A DNA stretch of 64,000 nt from JACMJL01 sp963791805 (GCA_963791805.1 CAWBTU010000006.1:2027943-2091942), one strand, 5' to 3'; counted from the stretch's first letter, positions 26,352-36,133 are shown. Notes: a model not told the origin generated them from the sequence alone. Translations and numbers: made by a program.

Positions 26352-27443
26352 TTACTTGCCTCCATTGGTATATGTATTGTTAATTATTTCCTCAAAGCCA
26401 TTTGCAACTGTTTTCATATTTTCTTTAAATAAAGCTTTACTAGTAATAATTTTAATATTTTCTTCTAAAACCGATTTTCTATATTGTACATTTTTATAGG
26501 TTTCCAGAATACAATTGGCTATATTCTCAGAATCAAAAGTAACAATGCTTCCATTCTTATTATTTTCTATCCACTCTAAATTTGCAGGAATATTTGATAC
26601 AATAGGATATATTCCAGAAGCCATAGCTTCTAACATAGTTACAGAAGTAGAATCTGATTTTGGTACAGATATATAATAATCACATTCTTTTAATACACTA
26701 ACTATATTTTCTCTATGGACAAACCCAATAAAATCAACCTTTTCTCTAATGCCTTTATTATTACAATAATCAACAAGAGTTTCTTTTAAATCGCCATCGT
26801 TTCCTATAATAAGCTTTGCTTCAGGATATTCTTTTAAAACATGAATAAAACTATCAACAATCAATAATATATTAGAATTATCATTTAATGTCCTTAAACT
26901 CAAAATTTTAGGAGCTATTACTTGAATATTTCTTTCATTTCTAAAAATTTCATAATCCACTCCCATTGGCACTGTTAACAAATTCACCTTTTTTTTAGGT
27001 ATTAAGTTGATAATTTCTTGAGACATGATTTTTGAATCAGATGTAACTATATCTGCTTTTCTAAGAGAATATTTTGCAAGAAGTTTATATACAAAATTCT
27101 TTTTAGGTGTAACTAATATATCTGTACCCCATGCAGATAAAGCAACAGGACAGGATTTGGTCATTGCTGCTAATAAACCATAACTAGTTATGTAATGAGC
27201 ATTTACTATGTTGGGATTAATTTCTTTAATTAACTTCCTTATTTTAAAAGTCTTGGTAATATATTTAATATTACCTCCACTTTCTTTTATATTATAATTA
27301 TTACCTAAATTTATTACTTCCACTCCATCTATTTTGAAGTCTTTAAATGAAATAATAGATACTTCCCATCCAATTTCTTTAAAATATTTTATCCATCTAT
27401 GCATATGTACACTACTTGCATCCCCTAAAAAACAAATCTTCAT
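26352..27443 (-). CDS. Glycosyltransferase, GT4 family
   Basis: A 363-residue GT-B protein with the N-terminal FLGDASSVHMHRWIKYFKEIG and a C-terminal domain containing KILSLRTLNDNSNILLIVDSF, LIIGNDGDLKE and the catalytic E-x7-E-type region SVPKSDSTSVTMLEAMASGIYPIVSN. The HxHRW start is shared by many polysaccharide-locus transferases. The ATG at 27443 follows AGGAGG. It is tightly packed between the preceding glycosyltransferase gene and wecB, in one operon. Sugar specificity is unknown. Confidence 0.86.
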   Translation of the reverse strand: MKICFLGDASSVHMHRWIKYFKEIGWEVSIISFKDFKIDGVEVINLGNNYNIKESGGNIKYITKTFKIRKLIKEINPNIVNAHYITSYGLLAAMTKSCPVALSAWGTDILVTPKKNFVYKLLAKYSLRKADIVTSDSKIMSQEIINLIPKKKVNLLTVPMGVDYEIFRNERNIQVIAPKILSLRTLNDNSNILLIVDSFIHVLKEYPEAKLIIGNDGDLKETLVDYCNNKGIREKVDFIGFVHRENIVSVLKECDYYISVPKSDSTSVTMLEAMASGIYPIVSNIPANLEWIENNKNGSIVTFDSENIANCILETYKNVQYRKSVLEENIKIITSKALFKENMKTVANGFEEIINNTYTNGGK

Positions 27444-27458
27444 CTAAAAACCTCCTAC

Positions 27459-28784
27459 TTATTGAATTAGTTCTATCAACTGATTGGTAATGCATCCTCT
27501 CTCATATTGTTTCACTTTTTCCCAATTAATATCTAACACAGGCTTTTCACCTTTCCAAATCAAATAGGAGTTCAAAATAGCATTTTCAACCTCTATAATT
27601 GAAGATGGATAACAGCAGAAACCTGTATTTGTTTCATTAATTAAATCTCTTGCTACTCCTTCAGGAACAATTGCAATTATATTTCTCCCACTTCGTATGT
27701 ACTCAAATATTTTCCCAGTGTAAATTCCTTCACTTCCTATTCCCGATTCAATGATTAACAATAAAGCTGAAGATTGCTCTAGTTGCTTGATACTTTCTCT
27801 ATGTGGTAAGTAATCAATTAGTTCAATCACATCATTATACTTATAAATAAAATTATTGATTTCTACTAATGCATCTCTACCTATCTGACCAACAAACCTA
27901 ATAAGAATATCTTCTTTGCCTATTTTTTTTTGCATTAACAAACTATCAATGGCATTTAAAAAAATTTGAGGAGATCTGTTACCATATAGAGTCCCATTAT
28001 AAGTAATAACATATTTACTCGATTTATTTCCAAGGTTATATCCTTGAAAGTCATCTTCTCCATATCCATTAGTAATTACTTCAAATTTTTTCTTTGGTTG
28101 GTTTTTATATCTTTGAGTAAAATCATCAATAATTGGTTTACTTACAGATATTACATTATCTGATGATTGAACTACTTTTTTCTCCATAATATAATTTATC
28201 TTCTTTATAAGAAATGGATAATCTACAAATGGATTTGTAGCCCATTGATCCCTAAAATCCGCAATCCATTTCACATCACATTTTTTCTTTATTTCATAAG
28301 CAATAAGATGCCCTGTATATGGCGCTGAAGTTGAGTATATTACATCTATATTTTGTTCTTTCACTATTTTTAATCCTAAACTTACCGCATCTTTCTTCCA
28401 AGATATTTTATCATCAGGAATATACATGCTTCTATATATATTTAGAAGAAAATTCTTAATATTTTTTTTGGCCCTAAACTTTATGCTATTAGTATTATCA
28501 ATCTTCTGAACATTATTATTTGATACCTGTGCACCACTTGATTTTTTATTAATAATTTTATTCACAATATTACTATTTTTCTGTTTTGCTCTGTAAATTT
28601 TAACTGCTTCATCTTCTTCAAGTTTCAAAGATTTATCCAATACTATTCCCGATTCATTTGCTACAGTTAAAACAAATACATTATATCCTTTTTCACTAAG
28701 ATGTTTTGAAAATTTTAAGGATCTTTGAACACCTGCTCCTCCCAACGGTGGATAGTAATATGCAATTATTAAAATATTCTTCAT
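27459..28784 (-). CDS. Glycosyltransferase, GT4 family, long form
   Basis: A 441-residue GT-B protein. The N-terminus IAYYYPPLGGAGVQRSLKFS is typical of group 1 transferases; the C-terminal half has VITYNGTLYGNRSPQIFLNA, IRFVGQIG and IESGIGSEGIYTGKIFEYI before IAIVPEGVARDLI. An insertion at about 70-100 rich in Ser/Asn/Lys makes it longer than its neighbours. The ATG at 28784 follows AAGGAG and overlaps the flippase stop by 4 nt (ATGA). Donor and acceptor are unknown. Confidence 0.85.
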   Translation of the reverse strand: MKNILIIAYYYPPLGGAGVQRSLKFSKHLSEKGYNVFVLTVANESGIVLDKSLKLEEDEAVKIYRAKQKNSNIVNKIINKKSSGAQVSNNNVQKIDNTNSIKFRAKKNIKNFLLNIYRSMYIPDDKISWKKDAVSLGLKIVKEQNIDVIYSTSAPYTGHLIAYEIKKKCDVKWIADFRDQWATNPFVDYPFLIKKINYIMEKKVVQSSDNVISVSKPIIDDFTQRYKNQPKKKFEVITNGYGEDDFQGYNLGNKSSKYVITYNGTLYGNRSPQIFLNAIDSLLMQKKIGKEDILIRFVGQIGRDALVEINNFIYKYNDVIELIDYLPHRESIKQLEQSSALLLIIESGIGSEGIYTGKIFEYIRSGRNIIAIVPEGVARDLINETNTGFCCYPSSIIEVENAILNSYLIWKGEKPVLDINWEKVKQYERGCITNQLIELIQ

Positions 28785-30091
28785 ACTTGTCTCCTTCTAT
28801 TGACAATTTCCATTATTCTTGTTTTCACTTCAATTAAATCTTCTTTTTTTATAATCAAAATATCAAGGATTTTACTTTTAGTTAAGTTTATATAAAAAGC
28901 AATTGTAATACCCGTAGCTATTATATAAGAGATACTTGTTGCTATTGATGCTCCATTAATTCCAATCTTAGGTATTAAAATCAAATCTAAAACAACAGTA
29001 ACTACACAGGAAACTGAAGATGCGATTATATTTTTTTCTATCATTCCAACGCCCGCAAAGTAACTTGATAGTATATTACATACAGAAAAAACACTGATTC
29101 CAGGCAAAAGTAAAAGCAATGCATTACAACTTCCAGAAAAATTCTTTCCCAATAGGAACAAGATTAATGGCGGACCAATAAAAAACAAAAAAACAGTACA
29201 CAGAATTATTATGAAGAATGTAACTCTTGTTACTTTATTGATAAATTTGGGCAATTCTTCTTTGTTTTCAGAATTTGAGGTCATTGGTAATACAATAGTT
29301 GATACCGAGGCAGGCACTTTCCACATTGTTTCACATAATGCTACTGCATTACTATATATGCCAACCTGACTAATAGCTAGTTTATTTTGAATAATAAGCA
29401 CATCTAACCTATAATTCAAGAATTGTACTGCATTCCCGATTTGAGCTTTAATTCCATAATTAAGCATTTCCTTGAAAAGTAAATAATCAAAAGAAATCTT
29501 GTATCTTTTTTTATAGAAAAGAATATATGAAAGTATAAGCAAAATTACTGTCACCGCAATAATGTTTCCTATAATAACCCAAAAAACAGATTTAGTAATA
29601 AAAATAAAAACAAATAACATTAGCAATGTTACCATATTATCAATTATATTAATTTTGTTGTATTTTTCGATTTCTTGTAGTCCCAATAAAATATTTATAA
29701 GTGATGCTTTTAAAATCATCAATGGCACTGAAAAAAAAGTGATAATAATAATTTTATTAGTTAAATTTTTAAAAAGATGTTCAAAATTGAATTTTAAATT
29801 CAAGAAAAAAATGAAAAATAATATACCTATTGAAAATATTGCTATTATTATATTTATGCCTATAATAGCTTCCATGTTTTTTTTATTTCTTCCAATAAAA
29901 TAAACATTGGAAGATGCAATTCCTAGTCCTAGAAATATTAAAGATAAGCTAATAAGATTATTTGATACACTTAGAATTCCTTTCCCATTAGTCCCAAGTA
30001 CTCTTGAAGTTACAACTGTAGTTATTAATGATATGCTAAAAATAAAAATATTGGTAAAAAAAGTTAGTACCGTTGACTTTAAAAACTTCAT
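28781..30091 (-). CDS. Polysaccharide flippase (Wzx-like)
   Basis: A 436-residue protein with about twelve to fourteen membrane helices of the MOP/RfbX family, expected to flip the undecaprenyl-linked repeat unit to the outer face. Family features: the start LKSTVLTFFTNIFIFSISLI, TSRVLGTNGKGILSVSNNL (from about 28) and the C-terminal ILIPKIGINGASIATSISYI. The ATG at 30091 follows GGGAGTG. It sits between glycosyltransferase genes and, with the Wzy-like protein and the initiating phosphosugar transferase, completes a Wzx/Wzy-type assembly route. Confidence 0.9.
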   Translation of the reverse strand: MKFLKSTVLTFFTNIFIFSISLITTVVTSRVLGTNGKGILSVSNNLISLSLIFLGLGIASSNVYFIGRNKKNMEAIIGINIIIAIFSIGILFFIFFLNLKFNFEHLFKNLTNKIIIITFFSVPLMILKASLINILLGLQEIEKYNKINIIDNMVTLLMLFVFIFITKSVFWVIIGNIIAVTVILLILSYILFYKKRYKISFDYLLFKEMLNYGIKAQIGNAVQFLNYRLDVLIIQNKLAISQVGIYSNAVALCETMWKVPASVSTIVLPMTSNSENKEELPKFINKVTRVTFFIIILCTVFLFFIGPPLILFLLGKNFSGSCNALLLLLPGISVFSVCNILSSYFAGVGMIEKNIIASSVSCVVTVVLDLILIPKIGINGASIATSISYIIATGITIAFYINLTKSKILDILIIKKEDLIEVKTRIMEIVNRRRQV

Positions 30092-30094
30092 TCT

Positions 30095-31237
30095 TCACTC
30101 CCACTTCTCTAGTATACTTTGATAAATTTTTATTAGTTTATTACCTATAGCATCATAACTAAAATTTTCAATAACATAGTTTCTTATATTATTAGAATCA
30201 AATTTATCATAAGACATTATTATTTTTTCTAATCCATATTCTAGTTCCTCTATACTTCCAGGTGTAACCAAAATACCTACTTCTTCGTTTACAAATTCAT
30301 TAGGTCCACCACACATTGTAGAAAGAACTGGTTTTCCCATTGCCATGGCTTCAATGAGAACAGTACCAAAAGTTTCTTTTAAACTTGGTAAAACTAAAAA
30401 ATCATTTTCTGATATTATTTGGGGGATTTCTTCCTTTGGCAGAGCCCCGTAAAAATTGCATTTGCTATAAATATCTAGTTTTTTACAAAGCTCTATATAT
30501 TTTTCTTTTTCTATTCCGTCTCCTACAAGATTAAATTTAATAGTATATTGAGGATTATGTTTAATATAGTTAGCCAAAGCTGGGATAAAAAATTGTAATC
30601 CTTTAATTTCAGTTTCATCCATTAATCCAATAAATAGTATATTAAACTCATTGCTTTTTCTTTCTCTTTTTATTGGAAAGTATTCTGCTACTTTAACAAC
30701 ATTACCTATAACTTCTCCTTCAAATTTAAATCCAATCTCCAATAACTCATTATTTAAATATTTACTTACTGGAATTACCTTTTCAGCATTCCCATAGGAA
30801 TAATTAAACAGATATCTATTATATTTTTTTTCCGAATAAGACTTAATATATGACATATGCTCAGTAATAATATATGGAGTTCCGTTAAATCTCTTGTTAT
30901 ATGCTGCGGCAAATCCAGATGGATAACACACATGGCTATGAATTAAGTCTATTGAATCAACCTTAATAATTCTCTTTAAAAATTTCAAAGTATAAATCAA
31001 GCTATTAATTCTTGAAATCTTGGTGTTTTTTATATAATCTGAATTTGCTCTATAGGTTTTTATTCCTTCTTCAAATCCTACATTGATTTTTCTTTTTTTA
31101 ATTGATGTATCATAAGGGTAAAATACTATAGGCTTAATTCCAACCATAGACAAAGCTTTTACTTGTTCCTTAACAAAAATACCACTAATATTATTTTTAG
31201 AATTTGGATACCAACTACTTATTATAAGAACATTCAT
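30095..31237 (-). CDS. Glycosyltransferase, GT4 family
   Basis: A 380-residue GT-B enzyme starting VLIISSWYPNSKNNISGIFV, a common opening in this family. The donor domain carries NILFIGLMDETEIKGLQFFI, LVGDGIEKEKY and the catalytic block VLPSLKETFGTVLIEAMAMG followed by KPVLSTMCGGPNEFV, giving the canonical E-x7-E. The ATG at 31237 follows AGGAGT. It lies immediately downstream of the split polymerase gene and 3 nt before the flippase. Sugar specificity is unknown. Confidence 0.87.
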   Translation of the reverse strand: MNVLIISSWYPNSKNNISGIFVKEQVKALSMVGIKPIVFYPYDTSIKKRKINVGFEEGIKTYRANSDYIKNTKISRINSLIYTLKFLKRIIKVDSIDLIHSHVCYPSGFAAAYNKRFNGTPYIITEHMSYIKSYSEKKYNRYLFNYSYGNAEKVIPVSKYLNNELLEIGFKFEGEVIGNVVKVAEYFPIKRERKSNEFNILFIGLMDETEIKGLQFFIPALANYIKHNPQYTIKFNLVGDGIEKEKYIELCKKLDIYSKCNFYGALPKEEIPQIISENDFLVLPSLKETFGTVLIEAMAMGKPVLSTMCGGPNEFVNEEVGILVTPGSIEELEYGLEKIIMSYDKFDSNNIRNYVIENFSYDAIGNKLIKIYQSILEKWE

Positions 31238-31247
31238 TATATTACTC

Positions 31248-31724
31248 CTATTTTGCTGAATTACTAATTACTAAAGAAGAAGAAATGCCAATCAACATCC
31301 AGAAAGGAGGAAATTGTATAACAGAACTAGGTGCAAATGCTAAGAAAATAAATGCAAAAATGCTAACCCCCATCATTATATAATACTTCCTATCTATACT
31401 ATTTTTTATTTTAATCATCAAATCTATAAAAATATTAAAGTAAAAATAAATAAAATAAATAAAAATTACTATTCCAAAATCCCCTAGTATCTCAAACCAT
31501 AAACTATGAACATTAATAACTCCATGTGTATTATCCATGCTTTTTATATAATTCTGAGTATTCCCAGCACCAAATCCAAAGAAATGCTTCTCTTTAAAAA
31601 CTCCTTTAAGAACATCTGACATCACTGTTAATCTTTCACTACTTGAATTATTCTCTCCAATTGCTATAGGTGTAGTATCAGATTTTTCCGAACTATACAC
31701 ATTTGAAATATTTATCATCCTCAA
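31248..31724 (-). pseudogene. C-terminal part of a frameshifted O-antigen polymerase
   Basis: These 158 codons (TTG at 31724) hold the second half of a Wzy/O-antigen ligase protein: the extracytoplasmic loop with FKEKHFFGFGAGNTQNY, the conserved NVHSLWFEILGDFG and three further helices. It lacks the first nine or ten helices, encoded in the overlapping upstream frame that ends at 31721. One extra T in the run of five at 31723-31727 would fuse the two into one protein of about 484 residues. Independent function is very unlikely. It could be a true pseudogene, a phase-variable gene or a sequencing error. Confidence 0.7.
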
Positions 31725-32704
31725 AAAGGAGTGCTATTCAACTTACCATAATATGGATTCATTCCAGGCAATAAAGAGAAAATAAAAAAAACTAATAAAA
31801 TCAAAAATAGTGATCTACCAACTTTTTTCATTGCAGAATAATTTTTTGAAAATAAGTAAATTACAAAACAAAAGGAAATGGAAATTAGCAGTGTAGCCCA
31901 TCCAGTTCTACTTGTAGTAAATATCAAATTTATTTGAGCAATAAGAATAAGTAAAGCGTTAATAATTTTCTGCTTTCTACTATTACTTTCAAAACTTTCA
32001 ATTAATAATATTAAAATACCTAAAACTAGAACCACAGCAAAGTTATTGGGATTATAAAAAAATACTACTGGCACTCTTTTAATAAATGGGAATGCATCTG
32101 CATATATACCCATATCGCTATAATGATTTCTAACTCCATATCTAAAACCTAAAACTTCAAAGATTCCCAAGATTAGGATTCCTATGAATATATATTTAAT
32201 TAACTTGAAGGTTTTTCCTAAAGTTACTTTATCTTTGTTTTCTATAATAAATACCACAGTTAATAAAATCATAAAAATATAATTCATTATTGATTTTACT
32301 GCCAATACTTTACTATTAGCGATAAATAGGCTTATGACCAGATATGATACAAATACTACTGAGAACATCATATATTTATTTGTAATTTTTAGCTTCGGTA
32401 TTTTTTTTGTCTTAATTGCCATAAATATTAAGATACTATAATAAACTAATATTGAAATATAAGAATAGTACAATCCAAATCTACTACCTATTGGTAACAA
32501 TAATGAAAAATCTATAAAAGCGAACAATATCGTAGTAAAATACATATAGCTTCTTACATTATTCGAAATAGTATATATATATATTAAATAAATTATTGCA
32601 AAAATATGTATAATAATTAATTTAGGATAAAAAGCTATGTTTATTAACACAAAAAAAATAGTGGCTATAAACAGCATTTTTGAATAATTTGAGTTCTCTT
32701 CCAT
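31721..32704 (-). pseudogene. N-terminal part of a frameshifted O-antigen polymerase
   Basis: These 327 codons encode about nine or ten membrane helices of a Wzy/O-antigen ligase-type protein, including VVFFYNPNNFAVVLVLGILI and LIFTTSRTGWATLLISISF, family positions before the periplasmic loop. The frame stops with NSTPF-TGA at a T5 run (31723-31727); the loop and C-terminus continue in the -1 frame (31248-31724). The start at 32704 shows no strong ribosome site but follows the acyltransferase gene directly. Apart from the frame break nothing looks decayed, so the event is recent or reversible. Confidence 0.75.
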
Positions 32705-32729
32705 ACTTAGCCTCCTTAGTTCATGAAAA

Positions 32730-33470
32730 TTACTGGTTTTTCAAAAGTTGTTCTTTGGGAACTTTTCTTAGTTCTTTTGCTGGATTTCCTGCAACAATAA
32801 TTTCTTTCTCTACATCCTTGGTAACCACACTACCAGCTGCTACAAACCCATCTTCATTAATAACTATTCCAGGTAAAATAGTAGCATTTGCTCCTATTCT
32901 ACCACCTTTTTTTACTGTTACACCTTTGAAGTGATTATACCTTTCTTTTGAACGTGCTGCAAAATTATCATTAGAAGTTACTACTCCTGGAGCTATAAAA
33001 ACATAATCTTCAATAAGAGAGTAGGCTGTAATATATGCATTAGTTTCAACTTTACAATTAGAACCGATTTCACAAAAGTTCTCTATAGCTACATTTCTTC
33101 CAATTATTGTTTTTTCTCCAATGATTACATTTTCACGTATGGTAGCTAAATCGGCTATTAAAGTGTATTCTCCAATTTTACACCCTGCGTAAATTATTGC
33201 ACCAGCTCCTATTAAACAATTGTCACCAATTATAGAAGGATCATAGTTAACTTCATTTTTAAAGATACTATTAACAGACCTCATAGTATCTTTTCCTATT
33301 ACAACGTTATCATCTATTCTAACATTTGAACCAATTGTAGTTCCAGCATGTATAACTACGTTATTTCCAATTCTGCAATTATTTCCAATTTTAACATCGT
33401 CTTCAATGACAACAAAGTGTTGAAATATCACATTTTCACCAATATACGATTTTTCTGAAATATAATTCAT
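32730..33470 (-). CDS. Left-handed beta-helix (hexapeptide) acyltransferase
   Basis: A 246-residue protein built almost wholly of hexapeptide repeats ([LIV]-G-x4), for example VKIGNNCRIGNNVVI, TIGSNVRIDDNVVIG, IIGDNCLIGAGAIIYAG and CKIGEYTLIAD, ending in a PAKELRKVP tail. Such trimeric enzymes transfer acetyl or other acyl groups to amino-sugars. Next to a WbpB-like oxidoreductase and a WbpA-like dehydrogenase, a WbpD-type N-acetyltransferase role on a 3-amino nucleotide sugar is the best guess. The ATG at 33470 follows GAAGGAAAG; longer starts would overlap the previous gene. Confidence 0.82.
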   Translation of the reverse strand: MNYISEKSYIGENVIFQHFVVIEDDVKIGNNCRIGNNVVIHAGTTIGSNVRIDDNVVIGKDTMRSVNSIFKNEVNYDPSIIGDNCLIGAGAIIYAGCKIGEYTLIADLATIRENVIIGEKTIIGRNVAIENFCEIGSNCKVETNAYITAYSLIEDYVFIAPGVVTSNDNFAARSKERYNHFKGVTVKKGGRIGANATILPGIVINEDGFVAAGSVVTKDVEKEIIVAGNPAKELRKVPKEQLLKNQ

Positions 33471-33495
33471 TTTCTTTCCTTCTCTCAAATCACTT

Positions 33496-34593
33496 TTATT
33501 TTCTAATTTCAAGCATCTCCAAAGTTGAGAAACTTTCGAGAGGGAACTTAACAGGCAAACCTGTAAGCCTTGACTTATATGCACCAAGAATAATAGCCAT
33601 ACCTTTTTTACCCTCTTCTCCATTAATTAAAGGTTGTCTATCATTAATAATTGCATCTATCATATCATTAAATAAAGCATTATGACCAAAACCATAAACT
33701 GAATCAGGATCTTCGCCTTGGTCTTTTAGAATATTCTCTTCACTATCTATGTTATCTCCAAATCTCCAAGTTTCAATCTTATTTACGGCTAATCCACCAA
33801 TACAAACTGTTCCTTTTTCACCAAAAATACTAAGTGTTTCTTCCAAGTTGTTAGGATAAACGCAAGCACTTCCCTCAATTATTCCAATTGCTCCATTTTT
33901 GAATCTTATTAATATTGCGCCAAAATCTTCTGCTTCTATGTCTCTAAGAAAAGTTCCTGACTCAGAATATACTGATTCAATTTCTCCACCTAGCATCCAT
34001 TGCAATAAATCAATATCATGTATACATTGATTCATTAGGGTTCCACCATCTAATTTCCAAGTACCTCTCCAAGGTGCTTGCTCATAGTAGGACATATTTC
34101 GATTCCATACTATTCTAGCAGTTCCATTAATCAATTTCCCGAAACGCTGGTTTTCAACAGCTTTTCTAAGTTTTTGAATTGGAGCGTTAAATCTATTCTG
34201 ATGACTTACACACAACTTAACATTATTTTGCTTTGCACATTGAATCATTTTATCTGCATCTTCAATTGATAAAGCCATAGGCTTCTCAACAATTACGTGT
34301 TTACCTTTTTCCATACAATAAATTGCAATTTCAGGATGATAGCCACTTTCTGTAGCAATTGTAACAACATCAATATCTTCACACACAAGCATTTTCATGT
34401 AATCTATATATACTTTTGTATTATATTCTATCCCAATTTTATCTTCATAATCCTTTTTCTTTGCAATAGCATTTTCCTTTAAAACGTCGCATACAGCAAC
34501 TAGTTCAGCATTTTCTTTATTGCTGATTAAAGCTTCTACATGTTTATAGGAAATTCTACCGCATCCTATAATTGCAAATCTTAATTTTTTCAT
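33496..34593 (-). CDS. Gfo/Idh/MocA-family oxidoreductase (WbpB-like)
   Basis: A 365-residue NAD-dependent oxidoreductase. The Rossmann motif GCGRISYKH starts at residue 10, and the hallmark EKPMA is at 103-107 in GKHVIVEKPMALSIEDA; the C-terminal alpha/beta domain has LDGGTLMNQCIHDIDLLQWM with the catalytic-region HD pair. In WbpB-type enzymes the substrate is UDP-N-acetylglucosaminuronate, oxidised at C3. The WbpA-like gene just upstream would supply that substrate, which supports the guess. The ATG at 34593 follows GAGGTG. Confidence 0.85.
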   Translation of the reverse strand: MKKLRFAIIGCGRISYKHVEALISNKENAELVAVCDVLKENAIAKKKDYEDKIGIEYNTKVYIDYMKMLVCEDIDVVTIATESGYHPEIAIYCMEKGKHVIVEKPMALSIEDADKMIQCAKQNNVKLCVSHQNRFNAPIQKLRKAVENQRFGKLINGTARIVWNRNMSYYEQAPWRGTWKLDGGTLMNQCIHDIDLLQWMLGGEIESVYSESGTFLRDIEAEDFGAILIRFKNGAIGIIEGSACVYPNNLEETLSIFGEKGTVCIGGLAVNKIETWRFGDNIDSEENILKDQGEDPDSVYGFGHNALFNDMIDAIINDRQPLINGEEGKKGMAIILGAYKSRLTGLPVKFPLESFSTLEMLEIRK

Positions 34594-34655
34594 AAATATC
34601 ACCTCGTAATTTTTTACAGAATAAACCTTTTGCTTACACCGTTATTTGTGAATTC

Positions 34656-34740
34656 AAAAAAAATAACTAGTCAAATTCCTGTATATTTTGAGCTAAGCTC
34701 CTCGCCTAGCTCAAAGTATACTCAGAATAATTGACTTGTT
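34656..34740 (-). terminator. Long hairpin terminator inside the polysaccharide locus
   Basis: A long imperfect stem-loop (about 34668-34740) with its core TTTGAGCTA (34710-34702 region) pairing to TAGCTCAAA (34695-34687 region) around a short GC-rich loop. Outer arms AGTCAA and TTGACT extend it. It is followed on the minus strand by eight T (34656-34663). It separates the WbpA-like gene from the WbpB-like gene, and I find no promoter between it and the next start at 34593. Confidence 0.8.
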
Positions 34741-34760
34741 AGATTATTTCGCTCACTTAA

Positions 34761-36077
34761 TTAAAGTTTATTGATTTTATCTCTGTTATTCACTACATTT
34801 TTAGTAGCATTTCTAGTATCATAAAGGATTGAAGCTTTCGCTACTATTGTTTCATAATCATAACAAGCATGATTTGTAGTAATAATTACAACATCACTAG
34901 ATTCGATTTCGTCTTCCCATGGTACGGACACATACTCTTTTCCAGCATGTTTAAAATTAGGCACATGTGGATCATTAATAATTATATTTGCCCCGTTTTT
35001 TTCCAAATGATCTATCACCTTAAGAGCTGGTGATTCTCTCATATCGTCAATATCGTTTTTATAAGCAACTCCCAGTAGCAAAACCTTTGAACCATTAAGA
35101 GGCTTTTTAACCTTATTTAGAAGCTTCATTACATTTTCAACAACAAACTCAGGCATATAGTCGTTAATCTCGCCTGCAGTTTCTATTAATTTAGTATGAT
35201 AATCAAACTCTCTTGCTTTCCAAGCCAAATAAAAAGGATCTAAAGGAATACAATGCCCTCCTAGACCTGGTCCTGGATAAAAGGGCATAAAACCATAAGG
35301 TTTTGTTTTTGCAGCATCAATTACTTCCCAAACGTCTATGCCCATTTTTTTGCATAAAATCGCCATTTCATTTGCAAGTCCTATATTAATATTTCTGAAG
35401 GTATTCTCAAGTATTTTTTCCATTTCAGCTACTGCTGGTGACGAAACAGTGAAAACATCGCTTTCAAGTACACTTCTGTATAGCATTGCTGCAACTTCTG
35501 TACATTCAGGCGTACATCCACCAACGACTTTAGGTGTATTTTTAGTTTTAAATTCTTTATTACCTGGATCAACTCTCTCAGGTGAAAAGGCTAAAAAGAA
35601 ATCTTCTCCACATTTCAAACCGCTTTCTTCTAAAATCGGTCTGCAAACTTCCTCTGTAGTTCCAGGATAAGTTGTACTTTCCAATACTACTAACATTCCT
35701 CTATGTAAATACTTAGCTATACTTCTTGTTGAACTAACAACATAAGATATATCTGGTTGTTTGTATAAATCAAGAGGAGTCGGAACACATATGGAAACTG
35801 CATCTACTTCCTTTACAAAGCTAAAATCTGTAGTTGCCCTAAGTTTCTTAGTATTAACTAAATTAATCAACTCGGAATCAACAATATCTCCAATATAATT
35901 ATGTCCATTATTCACCATTTCCACTTTTGAACTTTGAACATCAAACCCAATTACGTCATAACCAGCCTTTGCCTTTTCGACAGCTAACGGTAAACCTACA
36001 TAACCTAACCCAACAACTCCTAGTTTTGCAGTTCTATTTTCTAATTTCTTTACTAATTCATTTTTTAATTCTGACAC
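34761..36077 (-). CDS. UDP-N-acetylglucosamine 6-dehydrogenase (WbpA/TviB-like nucleotide-sugar dehydrogenase)
   Basis: A 438-residue enzyme of the UDP-glucose/GDP-mannose dehydrogenase family, oxidising C6 of a UDP-hexose to a uronate with two NAD+. The N-terminal NAD motif is GLGYVGLPLA (23-32), the catalytic cysteine is C276 in GPGLGGHCIPLDP, and the C-terminal domain has LLLGVAYKNDIDDMRESP. The sequence looks closer to the UDP-HexNAc dehydrogenases (WbpA, TviB, WecC) than to UDP-glucose dehydrogenase (KfiD), in keeping with wecB nearby; this is inference. The GTG at 36077 follows AGGAGG. It has its own promoter and a strong terminator after it. Confidence 0.88.
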   Translation of the reverse strand: MSELKNELVKKLENRTAKLGVVGLGYVGLPLAVEKAKAGYDVIGFDVQSSKVEMVNNGHNYIGDIVDSELINLVNTKKLRATTDFSFVKEVDAVSICVPTPLDLYKQPDISYVVSSTRSIAKYLHRGMLVVLESTTYPGTTEEVCRPILEESGLKCGEDFFLAFSPERVDPGNKEFKTKNTPKVVGGCTPECTEVAAMLYRSVLESDVFTVSSPAVAEMEKILENTFRNINIGLANEMAILCKKMGIDVWEVIDAAKTKPYGFMPFYPGPGLGGHCIPLDPFYLAWKAREFDYHTKLIETAGEINDYMPEFVVENVMKLLNKVKKPLNGSKVLLLGVAYKNDIDDMRESPALKVIDHLEKNGANIIINDPHVPNFKHAGKEYVSVPWEDEIESSDVVIITTNHACYDYETIVAKASILYDTRNATKNVVNNRDKINKL

Positions 36078-36133
36078 TTATCTATACCTCCTAGTTTAAA
36101 GAAATCAATAGTTTATACTTAACAACAAATTTA

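Noticed and set aside
33471..33623. 51-codon N-terminal extension of the hexapeptide acyltransferase
   Set aside because: It would overlap the WbpB-like gene in another frame. The ATG at 33470 has a GAAGGAAAG site and begins the beta-helix naturally.
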